From positions 43,350,604 to 43,414,603 of the forward strand of contig CM055103.1 in assembly GCA_029204225.1 (NCBI GenBank): DNA of 64,000 bases. Reading direction: 5' to 3'. The stretch is from Diphasiastrum complanatum. Lineage: Eukaryota > Streptophyta > Lycopodiopsida > Lycopodiales > Lycopodiaceae. Shown piece after piece: positions 41,014 through 51,126 of the stretch. A model generated the notes under the pieces. The model ran no database searches, was not told the origin of the DNA, and saw only the letters and a program-made list of their open reading frames with translations. The first letter of the stretch is position 1; every line of letters begins with the position of its first letter. The translations under genes and the position numbers were made by a program.

Positions 41014-42900
41014 AATCATCAATCAATCAATTGTTTCTTAATTGTATTGACTAGTGGCATGGATGAAATCGCAGGAAACATATTTTTAATTTTGTCCTAG
41101 ATGATCGTTAGTTGAAGGATTTGGCCAAGCATTCAAAGGAAATTCAACAAATGTAGTCAATGTTGATAGGTGTTCTTTTCAAAATCTTTAGAGGGATTGT
41201 TTCTAAACAGGTCTAACCTATTGTTGGGTTCATATATGTTTTACCTAAGAAGTTACTCTTTCACATTTTATTTTCTCATGAAATATATCCATATAGTCAA
41301 AGAAATTAATCTTTGGTCATTGAACACCTACGCCACATTTTAAATTATCCTAGTCTATATCCATGCTATATTCGTGCTACTTATAAAAAGCATATTTTAC
41401 TCACAAAAAATATAGTACAAATTCATAAAGTAAAACATGTAGGCCACTTCATTGACATAATTTACATATGGTTGATGCAATTTATAATTTTCTCCTTGAT
41501 TTTTTCCAAAAACAACTAAACTCTTCACGTATCTCATGTGAACGTGCGTCGTGCGTACACTAGAAAAACTGATATCTTCAACTCTCTCATTTAGAAGTTC
41601 AGCAAGAATATATAATACATCAACATCGGCCTCTTCATTCCTTTGTAATAATTGGACAAAATCAATAAAAGTCTTTGCATGGTTTTTGTAAAACCCACAC
41701 TCCTTGTAAATAGAATACGAAAAATCTCAAAATCAAAATTCTCCTTGAACCTTTGTTTGAATTTAGTGATTACATCTGTCAAAGCATCTACATACCCTTC
41801 TAAATATTAGCAACAAATGTGTGTGTATGCGTGCATGAGCGCGCTCAAAGACACAATTTTCTTTGCTATTTGGCAACTCATAAGCAATCCTTAACTTATA
41901 TAAAGGATTGTGTAATTTATAGTCTCCAAAAAAGATACTTCGTGAAGTACAACTACAAACGGTAGTCCATAAAAGCTTATTGCAATACAAATAGTACTTT
42001 CAAATGTAGTTTTAAAACACACAAAAAAATTCATGTTTATTCTACTGTAGTGCTCTAAAGAAGGCTTGTTTTGTTGAAGTGACGTGTCTTCAAAAAGTTC
42101 AAGAATGCTTTTTCTTGAAACAAGACAAGTTCATTTGTAGGACACAAACGATTTTCATATTTTTGTGTGCACTCTAGCTCTTCTAAAGTGGACAACAACC
42201 TACAATGGTACATGGTAGAAATCACTTATCCACGTGCCTTTCTAGTACTTTCATGATTAAGTTATACTTTCGGATAGTGTGATCGAAGATATTTGGTAAT
42301 CGTTAATTTGGCAAGGGTTTCACTACTTTTGGCATTGTACTCCTCCCATTACACAATAGTGAGTAGAAAACTTTGTGCAAATTTTTTCAAGGTGTGTGTG
42401 CGATGTTCAATGTGGGTGTGGATCTCTCATTTTTTGATGCTCCTAATCTAAATGGCTATGATAGCATGTCAATTTTTTTCATGGTATTAAAGCTACATCG
42501 ATTTTCAACTGCTTGGAAAAAGCTTCATATTGAGGTGATAATGTCCCTAGGAAGAAAAAAGCTAGTGGTAATGGCAAAGAATCATTGCTTTCATTCATTT
42601 GAGAATATTAGAGCACTATTTCATATGTGAAAAGGCTCTACGGTGAGCTAAAAGACGAGACAATATTGTTTGCTAGTTCAAATAGCTTGCAAATCGAGAA
42701 AGTTGCACTACATTGTTGGAAATTGTGAGAAAGACATTCTACAAGTAGAATCGCTCATTACAGAGCTATATTTGACCAAAACTAGTGAAGTAAGTTGGGC
42801 GGAAGCTAGCCATAGCTTCAAACAACATCAAAATTAGTTTAGAAAGGAGCAAGAAGCGATTATTCATGCTTTTCAATGTTAATGGGCAAACAATTAAAAA
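41010..42900. other. AT-rich spacer, no gene recognised
   Basis: Only short open frames are seen. An open frame at 42373-42630 just left of the copia remnant might be a decayed gag, but I see no motif. Confidence 0.4.
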
Positions 42901-42929
42901 TCAATGCAATAGTCTGAGTTCTTTATTGA

Positions 42930-44340
42930 TTGATATCTAATTTGTCTCAAAAGCTTTTTGAAAGAGATTGTTCGGAGGTTAGTAGTAATCTGAGCCACAA
43001 AGATTTATTAGTGGAAATGATAGTGGATCTCAAGGTGGAGTTTGATCATAGTTTGTTCTTGGTGAAGGAAATCAAAGACAATCACAAAATTATTGCTACA
43101 GGTATAAGAGTGAATGGGAAATGTTTGTTTAAATTGATTGCAATCGCTTTTATTGGAGCTGTATTAGGTGCAAATGATGTGCAAAGTAGCTTATGATATC
43201 AAAGATTTGGGCATATCAATCAGCATAGCCTAAGTTGAAGCACAACAATCTGATTAATAGTTTTGGGCCAAAGCTTGTAATATGACAGTTTATGTGCTAA
43301 AAAAGTAATCAACAAAGTCGGTGGATGAAATGACGTGTGAGAAAACATTTACAAGTAAAGAGCCTAATGTGTCACATCTTAGAATCGTTGGTTGTGAGGC
43401 ATATGCACATGTGCCTAAAAATAAGACAATTTAGCTTGAGACAAAGTCAATTAAGTGCATATTTATGGGGTATAATGAACATGCCAACGCATATCGCTTT
43501 CAGGAAGCCCAGCATGGATGTTATCTTTGATGAGATTGGGGATCAATCACTTACTGATGAGGTGCATGTGCCATCATTGGAAAATGATCTTCCCAAACAT
43601 GGTGAGTTGGTATATCGTGCTGAAATTGGGCTCACCTAACCAGGATCAATTCTCCTTGATCTCACAAAGTGATAATAGCAAAAAGCATTATTGGAAGATG
43701 ACAATCAAATGATAGAAAATGACAAGCTGGAAATGGATCAACCTAAAAATGAAGACAAATCATACATCAAATACACCTAAAAAGTTGCCCAAGTGATTCT
43801 TGAAGGTGACTATTGAAAGTTGATGAAACAAGCCCAAAACAAGTGAACTAGTGGAACCTAGGAGGTCGTTGATAGAGAGAAAATCTTCACAGCAATTGGA
43901 AATTAGCTTGGCATTTATGAGTTCAATTTTAGAGTTACATGAACTAAGAGGTAATGAGAAAGCCGAGGTTCACAAAGAATGGCAAAAGGCAATGGAATTC
44001 AAAATTGACTATATTATGAAGAATGAGACATGGGACTTAGTTGAGTTGTCAAAATACAAGGAGGCTATCAAATGCAAGTGGATATATAAATAAAGTTTGT
44101 TGATGGAATATTAAACAAACACAAAGCAATGTTAGTTACAAAAAACTTTGAACCAAAACACAAAAAAGGGATTGACTTTAACGAAACCTTTGCACTTGTA
44201 GCCAAGATGGTGACTATCCATTCAGTTATTGTTACTTCACTTCCTATGGCCAAAAACTCCAACAAATGGAAATTAAGTTCGCAAACTTAAGAAAGCTATT
44301 TATGGACTAAAGCAAGCACCTAGAACATGGTAGTCTTGCA
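42930..44340 (+). pseudogene. Highly decayed copia fragment
   Basis: In several plus-strand frames I read a protease-to-integrase segment (IATGIRVNGKCLFKL near 43100) and integrase C-terminal text (FWAKACNMTVYVL, EPNVSHLRIVGCEAYAHVP, then IKCIFMGYNEHANAYRF). RT text follows (EWQKAMEFKIDYIMKNETWD, KCKWIYK, then LKKAIYGLKQAPRTW). Part of RT between SVIVTSLPM and KLKKAIYG is deleted, and stops are everywhere. No LTRs could be assigned. Confidence 0.75.
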
Positions 44341-44689
44341 TTGCTCTGCACTTTTGACGAAAAGTAATGACTCTTGATCGTGAAATATTTGGAAAGACTC
44401 TATTTCAAACTTGGACATAGAGTTAATGCTAATTATTGGTTATCACCCAATGAGAGGGATGACCAAACAAGCTAACCATTAAAGACGTGTATTAAAACTG
44501 TGCACACTTCTGTTCAGCAAGTTGCATGCAGCCTTCAATGTGTGCAACTCAAGGTGAAAAACAAATACAAAAATTTGTGCATGCGGTGCTTGTAAGCCTT
44601 AGGGTTTTGTCTACTACCAAGCAACACATTGATTCTTGTATGCAAATTGCAAGAATTAATTGATTTTCCTACAGCAATTCATTCATACA

Positions 44690-44865
44690 AAATTGAAGGA
44701 GAAGAACAATAACAGAAAATATAGTATACGAAATTGAAAGTGAAGAAATTTGATACAAAACATAGTGTACAGTATTGAAAGAGAAGAATGATGATACAAA
44801 ACATAGCACAAAAAATTGAAAGTGTAGAATAGTATTGGAGAATAATGATACAGTATAGAATGCAG
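44690..44865. repeat. Diverged ~60-bp tandem repeat
   Basis: Units containing AAATTGAAAGTGAAGAA and GATACAAAACATAG recur about every 60 bp at 44690-44865, with substitutions. No coding role is seen. Confidence 0.6.
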
Positions 44866-44913
44866 ATTCTTGTACGCGGTGCTAGCACAGCCTAATGGTT
44901 TAATGATCCTCCC

Positions 44914-45372
44914 TTACCTTCCCTTCAATCGCTGTGCAATATCTAAGTCATCATCATTCGCCTTTTGCCCGAACGCCACTTCATTCAGACTCTGGCCTCG
45001 CCGTTTGTACTTACCCCCGGCTTCCAGAAAAGCTGGGCAGGGCCGGTATGCCTTGATGGGCCACCACGTAAAGCCGGGAACAACACCTATGCCGCCTTGT
45101 ATCCGCCCCGATCCATCGCAGTCGCTCCGCCTCTCCGCACTGCCGCAGCCCGCACATCCGAAGCTCCAAACCCTACCCAGCTCGCCATCATCCAAAGAAC
45201 CTTGCCGCTGCTTTGCTGGAGCCGGAACTGGATCTTGCCTCTCCGAACTAGCTCGCAGGAGCTCAGAAGATGGCCATGGAGGGCGGAGGGAGGATAGAGG
45301 AGTACAAGGAGACGAAAGAAAGGGTTTGAGAGGGAGAGAAGAAAAGAGAGGATGCATCGCCACCATAGCCAT
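44914..45372 (-). CDS. Candidate host gene, 152-aa protein of unknown function
   Basis: A minus-strand frame of 152 codons (first ATG at 45370-45372, other ATGs at 45364-45366 and 45355-45357) lies in a GC-rich island very unlike its AT-rich surroundings. The N-terminus (HPLFSSLPLKPFLSSPCTPL) is rich in Ser, Pro and Leu and lacks acidic residues, like an organelle transit peptide. The C-terminal part, GFTWWPIKAYRPCPAFLEAG, then YKRRGQSLNEVAFGQ, looks like a conserved domain core. I do not recognise a named family. A Cys-rich segment (FGCAGCGS) lies between. The plus strand also has open frames here, so the assignment rests on the composition of the predicted protein. No intron is needed. Confidence 0.5.
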   Translation of the reverse strand: MAMVAMHPLFSSLPLKPFLSSPCTPLSSLRPPWPSSELLRASSERQDPVPAPAKQRQGSLDDGELGRVWSFGCAGCGSAERRSDCDGSGRIQGGIGVVPGFTWWPIKAYRPCPAFLEAGGKYKRRGQSLNEVAFGQKANDDDLDIAQRLKGR

Positions 45373-45533
45373 AGCTAAAGAAGCTAAGCTCGGCCACACA
45401 TGCACACTAGCCCCTATCCTAAGCTACAAGAGGCTCCATGGAAGTGCGGTGGGGTGGAGTGTATGGGTAGAGTTATGGATTGTATGGGTAGAGTTGTGAT
45501 TGTCACTGGAAGTGCAGGCTTGAATTCAGACCA

Positions 45534-45672
45534 GTGTTGTCGTTTTTCTCCCTCCATTCGCGTAGCTCCTTGCCTGTTGTCGTAGGCATTTCTTCTGTGC
45601 CATCCACCCAGGGGAATAGTCCTTCGCCCTTGAGTATCAAAGATGTCTTAACTTTTCAGGTGAAAACTCAAA
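45534..45672 (-). pseudogene. Gag fragment of family A copia
   Basis: The minus strand gives KTSLILKG and EGLFPWVDGTEEMPTTTGK, then ELREWREKND, matching gag of the element at 17693. The left end abuts the GC-rich island. The right end is fused to an LTR piece through the shared bases TTTTC. Confidence 0.88.
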
Positions 45673-46471
45673 CATACGAGTAACAGCAGGCGCATTTGCA
45701 TTCGAGATTAGACACAACAAGAGAAATTATTTATATTGAACTTCCTCTGATTTCTTCAAGCACTGCATGCAAATCCACGCAGTGCGCTGGCGTGAGAGAA
45801 ACACGGTTCTCCCACGAGTAATCGTCTCACTTTACTAGCGGACAGTTGGATCTCTATGGATCCTGATCATAGAGCTCATCTCGCATACAAGCGGACTTGT
45901 GGTCTGTATTTTTGTCTTGATTGCTTACTAGCATCAGACTACTACATTACACTATATGTGTATTTCGTTGATCTATATGTCAAGTATCATCCAGTAAGTA
46001 TGGTTGCTCTATATAAATCTGAGATTAGAGTGATTAAGCATCTACAACTAATTAGTGAATTACAAGAGTGGCAGATTAGACACGACCTAAAGTGTATCTG
46101 CTGACGTCATACCATCAGATCATATATCTATACTTCTGGGTACTTGCATGATCTCGCTGGTACTCTTTGGAGCGTGGAGGACAGGAGAAAGGTTTCGTTT
46201 CCGTCGTTGGTTTCATTTTGGTCATTTGTCTTCTCTCGTACTGGACCGCAAAAGATTCTCGTTCGTGAATCTTTCGTGTTCGCGAACCGTTCATCTTCGT
46301 CTTCTTTGACTTTCGTGTCCGCGAACCGTTCGTCTTCGTTTCCTTTGACTTTCGTGTTCGCGAAATTTTTCGTGCTTCGTGTCTCCAGATCTTCAAGTTC
46401 GCAAATGTCTTCGTTGGGTTGAAGGCTGAAAGCTAGCAAGGCTTTATAATTAGAAACATTTTGGTTCTTCA
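45672..46471 (-). repeat. Family A LTR, 3'-truncated, with U3 tandem repeat
   Basis: The minus strand starts TGAAGAACCAAAATG at 46471 and follows the 16594 LTR for about 800 of 990 bp, ending before the primer site. It carries a 39-bp tandem repeat at 46279-46356, not present in the 16594 or 22230 LTR in this form. Confidence 0.88.
46279..46364. repeat. 39-bp tandem repeat in LTR U3
   Basis: Two full units (46279-46317 and 46318-46356) of the form TTCGCGAACCGTTC, then TTTGACTTTCGTG, differ at a few bases; a third starts at 46357 with TTCGCGAA. The palindrome TTCGCGAA recurs in it. Confidence 0.9.
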
Positions 46472-47143
46472 GCTCCCTCTCAAAGCATGATAGCTTTACG
46501 ATCCCGAGACTGATCCTTTGTCTCTCAAAGAGTCCTTTGTCCAGGGCTTTAGTGAAGATGTCAGCAACCATGTCCCTCGTTCCGATGAAGGTGGTCTGTA
46601 ACATCTTCTTCTCAATTAGATCCCTGATCAAGTGGTAGTTGATCGCAATGTACTTCGTTCTGGAATGAAACACGGGATCTTTCATCCAATGTATTGCAGA
46701 GGTGTTGTCCATCTGCAAGACCAAGGGCTCGTTCCTTGTTTCGTCCAATTCGTCCAGGAACTGTCTTAGCCAGATTATTTCATTGGCCATCTTTGCTGCT
46801 GCAACATATTCTGCTTTGCAGGATGACTGGGCTACAACGGTCTGCTTCTTGCTGACCCAGAGAACTGCTGCTCCTGATGCGATGGTGCATCCTCCCGAGA
46901 CGCTTTTACAATCATCCTTGAGAGATGCCCAGCTAGCGTCGCTGTAGGAAAGTATCCTGAAACCTGCACCACGACTATAACACAAGCCATAATCCCTCGT
47001 TGATTGAAGATAGTGCAAAATTTGTTTTGCAATCTTCCAATGTGTTGAGCCTGGATGCAGAATTGGCTCATCCTGAATACAGCATAAGCAATATGAGGGC
47101 GTGTGTTGTCAGCAAGGTACATCAATGATCCTATCGGCTTCAT
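46472..47143 (-). pseudogene. RNase H of family A, minus copy
   Basis: Blocks are IGSLMYLADNTRPHIAYAVF, ILSYSDASWASLKDDCKSVS, then AQSSCKAEYVAAAKMANEI, LQMDNTSAIHWMKDPVFHSR and [19 protein letters not shown] frameshift lies near 47030. The frame continues into the LTR, which is the normal arrangement in this family. Confidence 0.9.
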
Positions 47144-47155
47144 GTAAGGTGTGAG

Positions 47156-48097
47156 CTACATCTGTTCTCTCTCTTCCTCAGCCTTTGGACAATCATCATT
47201 CGTCAGCACCGTCCCTGCGAGCATTGGAGTGTTCGCTCCTTTGCAGTTCAGCATCCCAAAGTCCTCTAGGATCTTCTGGGTGTCTCTGGGTTGGTGAAGG
47301 TATAACTTACCTCCCTCGTAGTCCCTTTCAATTTGCAAGTCTGGGTAACACCTGGCTTCTCCCATATCCACGATTTCAAAATGTTTCGAGATGTCTGCCT
47401 TTACTTCAGCAATTAGCTGCTCACTCCTACAAAGTATCAGAGTGTCGTCCACATACACAGCCACAATGATGATCTGCCCATCTGTAACTCTGACATATAC
47501 ATTGGAATCAGCCAACAGAGGCTTGAATCCTAATGATTTCAGGGCTTGATCTTTCTTCTTGTACCATTGTCGGGCTGATTGTTTCAGACCATAGATGCTT
47601 CTATGCATTTTGCATGCATAGTCAAGAAGTGAATTCGAGACATATCCTGGGGGTCGATCCATGTAGATCTCTTCATCTAATTCGCCATGCAAGAAGGCTA
47701 TCTTCTCGTCCACAATGTGGATCCTGAGGTCATAAGCTGCTGCATATGCAAATAATAGACGTAGGGATGAATGTTTGACAATAAGAGAGAAGGTTTCAAA
47801 GTAGTCAATATCGTATCTCTGAGAAAAACCTTTTGCTACCAGTCTTGTCTTGTATTTTGTCACATTCTCATCTGGTCCGTATTTGAGCTTGAAAACCCAT
47901 TTGCATTTGACAGTCTTGCGCTTATTTGGTAATGGCTCCAACGTCCATACCTGGTTCTTCCTCATGGACTCCATCTCTTCGTTCATGGCTTGGATCCATC
48001 TATCCTTTTCTGGACCTTCAATCGCCTCCTCAAAAGTCTGTGGTTCGTCACTGAACCCGCAGAACTCTTCTGATGTGGAAGTTGAGCTGCCTGGCAC
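47156..48097 (-). pseudogene. Reverse transcriptase of family A, minus copy
   Basis: An open frame of 313 codons contains CKWVFKLKYGPDENVTKYKT, HGELDEEIYMDRPPGYV, YGLKQSARQWYKKKDQALKS and VAVYVDDTLILCRSEQLIA. The catalytic YVDD and the thumb are intact. It is the longest undamaged RT of this family in the window. Confidence 0.92.
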
Positions 48098-48439
48098 ATA
48101 TCTTGCTGGCGCTCTTTGTGGTCTTGTTGACCTTCTGGGAGATCATCCTTGAACAGCTATGCCTTTGCCCTTGTCTGCTCTGCTCAGTCCAGAACCATCC
48201 TGGTTTACAAGAATTGCGACAGCAGGTTGTCTCTCGAATCTTTCTTCGTCAGATTCGTCACTCGAATGGGAGACGACTCGAAAATCTTCATTTTCGTGTT
48301 CGTCCTCTACTCCCTCTGTCGTTGGCGACAGGTCATAGTACTGTCTCTCCAGAACTTTGTAGCTGACAGGATCGTCGTTGGCCATTGTCATGCTCTCATC
48401 GAATCTGACATCTCTCACTGTTTCCACAGTGTTTGTGTC

Positions 48440-49107
48440 TAGCATCTAGACTCTGTAGTATGACGAATTGTTGTCATAACCTACCAGAAATCCCTGCTCG
48501 GCTTTCTCATCAAGCTTCTTTTTAAGCTTATCAGCAATATGTGCATAAGCTGCACAACCAAAGATTCTGACGTGAGACAGGTTGGGCTTTCTACCCCACC
48601 ATAGCTCATGTGGTGTCATGTGAGGAATACCAGACTTGTCTGTTCTGTTCTACATGTATGCGGCTGTAGCTACTGCTTCAGCCCACAGTGCCCTTGGAGC
48701 TTTTGAGTAGGCCATCATGCATCTGGCTGCTTCCATTAGGGTCCTATTCTTTCGTTCAGCAACACCATTGTATTACGGTGTGTAGGCTGCAGTTCTTCTG
48801 TGAATGATGCCACGATCATTGCAGAAGTCAATGAAGCGATTCGAGATGTATTCGCCACCTCAATCTGTTCTGATCTGCTTCACTTTGCTGCATGTGCATC
48901 TTTCTGTCCAATTCACATATTTAGTGAATTTATCAAGTGCTTCAGATTTATTCTGAATGAAATACACTCTGGCAAATTTGCTATAATCATCAACGAAGGT
49001 TATGTAATACTTTGAACCTCCTACTGAGATCACGTTGAATGGTCCGCAGATGTCAGAGTGCACTAGCTCCAGAATCTTTGTCGTTCTGTAGGAGTCTTTG
49101 ATGAATG
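48440..49107 (-). pseudogene. Integrase of family A, minus copy
   Basis: The minus strand shows LELVHSDICGPFNVISVGGS, YYITFVDDYSKFARVYFIQN, then GGEYISNRFIDFCND after a stop, GVAERKNRTLMEAARCMM, and HELWWGRKPNLSHVRIFGCA near 48580. The DDE residues are readable across frames with two stops. Confidence 0.88.
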
Positions 49108-49378
49108 GATCAACCCCCAGGATATGTCTTGAATTCACGTCCTGACTATGCATGCAAAATGCATAGAAGCATCTACGGTCTGAAACAATCAGCCTGAAAA
49201 TGGTATAAGAAGAAAGATCAAGCCCTGAAATCATTAGGATTCAAGCCTCTGCTGGCTAATTCCAATGTATATGTCAGAGCTACAGATGGGTAGATCATCA
49301 TTGTGGCTGTGTATGTGGACGACACTCTGATACTTTGTAGGAGTGAGCAGCTAATTGCTGAAGTAAAGGCAAACATTA
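49107..49378 (+). pseudogene. Inverted RT fragment of family A
   Basis: On the plus strand, MDQPPGYVLNSRPDYACKMH, YGLKQSA (stop replaces Arg), and VYVDDTLILCRSEQLIAEVK occupy about 270 bp. It is placed head-to-head with the minus-strand integrase. The left junction lies in bases shared by both partners (ATGGATCAACCCCC is the RT text). The right junction, at 49378, passes into LTR through shared TTACA. Confidence 0.88.
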
Positions 49379-49893
49379 CATAGAGTGACCATACTTACTA
49401 GGTGATACTTGACATATAGATCAATGGAATACACATATAGCGTAATGTAGTAGTCCGATGCTAGTAAGTAATCAAGATAAAAATACAAACCACAAGTCCG
49501 CTTGTATGTGAGACGAGCTCCGTGATCAGGATCCATAGAGATCCAACTGTCCGCTAGTAAAGTGAGACAATTACTCATGAGAGAATCGTGTTTCTCCCAC
49601 GCCAACGCACTGCGTTGATTTGCATGCAGTTCCTAAAGAAATCAGAGGAAGTTCAATATAGATGATTTCTCTTGTTGTGTCTGATCTTGAATGCAAATGC
49701 GCTTGCTGTTACTCGTATGTCTGAGTTTTCTTGTTCATTTTAATTTCACACCTTGGTTGAAACTATGTTGAATGCTGCATTAATTTTATAAATGTAGATT
49801 AGTAGTGCCTGACTACATTCTGGAGGATTGTAGAAGTGATTCAGTTGGCAGTGTCCAGCGATCGCATCTGAACTCCATCCGAGTCGCAAGAGG
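49379..49893 (+). repeat. Family A LTR fragment, plus strand
   Basis: The sequence follows the 22230 LTR from its middle (AGAGTGAC, TACTTACTAG) to about 70 bp before its end (GAACTCCATCCGAGTCGC). Both ends are broken. It passes directly into an unrelated copia. Confidence 0.88.
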
Positions 49894-49894
49894 A

Positions 49895-50290
49895 TCGACT
49901 GCGAAATCCAAATCGAGATCCATGAACCTCATCAAATCTTTTTCTTTCATTGTCTGCTCTATAGGTTAATCCCATATTTTGAGTACCCTTCAAATATTGT
50001 AGGATTCGTTTTGCCATTTGCCAATGCGCCATGCCAGGATTGGAAGAGAATTGGCTTAAAGCATAAACAGAGAAAACTGTATCGGGTCTGGTACAAATTG
50101 TAAGGTACATCCAACTACCGATTAGGTTTTGGTAGGATACACCTTCCATCTTCTATTTTTCTTCCTCTTTTTTCGGTCAATATTGCTTCGTCAGCTTGGC
50201 TCCAGCTATCATTGGTGTGGCCTTTTCTTTGCAATCCATCATGTGATACTGCTTCAGCACTTTTCTGGCATATTCATGTGAAAAATGCAA
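49895..50290 (-). pseudogene. RT thumb/RNase H fragment of another copia
   Basis: The minus strand reads QYHMMDCKEKATPMIAGAKL and, after a stop, VSYQNLIGSWMYLTICTRPD, then FSSNPGMAHWQMAKRILQYL. This is the RT C-terminus plus connection of a copia lineage different from family A. Confidence 0.85.
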
Positions 50291-51110
50291 AAATTATGCT
50301 TGGTCAAGGCCAAATATATGTATATAGGATGATTACACATGTGTGGAGCCTGTTCCCATGCGTGAAATAGATGTAATTTTCATGTAGTACAATCATATAG
50401 CTTGTACATATAGTTTAAATCAAGTTCCATTGGCTAAAAAGGCCAAAATCATGTTTTTTAGTCATATGCCACATAACATCAATCCAGAGATTGCATGAAG
50501 CCACATCATGAGATTATGTGTCAAAACTCATGTGTAAAGGTCTTCTCACACATGTGGAATAAGTTGAGGAAGTCGAATTTGCACTTCTAAAAGAGTTTTT
50601 CCTAGTTCTCTACATAGAAGAAAAATGGACCAAAAGTGCTCAAAATAGAAGGTTCTGTCCAAGTGTCAATTTTGCATGATGAATCATCACGTGACAAAGC
50701 ACCCTCACACATGTGGGATCAGAGGGATGATCAGTACCACGAGCTCTCACTTTTTGTATATATAGAGCCACATTTGGCCATAATCAGAGAAGAAACACCA
50801 ATCTTGGTTTTGGAGGCAATTCTTGTCAATTTCATCATTTGTCTTAATTTTTCTTGATAGTTTTGAGTTCCTATCATATTGTACATTGATTTTAGGCTGG
50901 AGTCCATACTCTAACAGGTTTTTACATGTGTGAAACCATCAAGTACAATTCTCTTTCATTTATGATTGTTCTTGTTAAATTTTCTCATCTAAATTTGATC
51001 TAGATTGATCTAAATCTTGTGTAGATTGATTGATCAATTGTATCTAACATCCAATCACTATTGTAGATCATTTTAGGATCCACTCTTGGTCCAATTTTGC
51101 AGATTTCCAC
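50291..51110 (+). repeat. Probable copia 5' LTR (left border unclear)
   Basis: The segment ends with TTTCCACA directly before a primer-binding site, contains a TATATATAGA at about 50758, and has repeated ACACATGTG palindromes. The left border could not be fixed, and no partner LTR is in the window. Confidence 0.55.
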
Positions 51111-51113
51111 ATG

Positions 51114-51126
51114 GTATCAGAGCCAA
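51114..51126 (+). other. Primer-binding site, tRNA-iMet
   Basis: TGGTATCAGAGCC is a full match to the initiator tRNA-Met complement, a few bases after the proposed LTR end. Confidence 0.85.

Larger units (their letters stand above)
46472..49107 (-). mobile_element. Family A copia, integrase to RNase H, minus strand
   Basis: On the minus strand from 49107 to 46472 the order is integrase, linker, RT, RNase H, leading into the LTR at 46471. Gag and protease are missing on the right side because the integrase is joined head-to-head to an inverted RT piece at 49107. RT (47156-48097) is one long open frame of over 300 codons and better preserved than the copy at 20646. Small frameshifts occur near 47020-47150 and stops occur in integrase. 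Confidence 0.92.

Noticed and set aside
44870-45499. Plus-strand 209-codon frame over the GC-rich island
   Set aside because: The minus-strand frame has a more protein-like core and transit-peptide-like start; the plus frame is Cys/Pro/Arg-rich, as expected for an antisense shadow.
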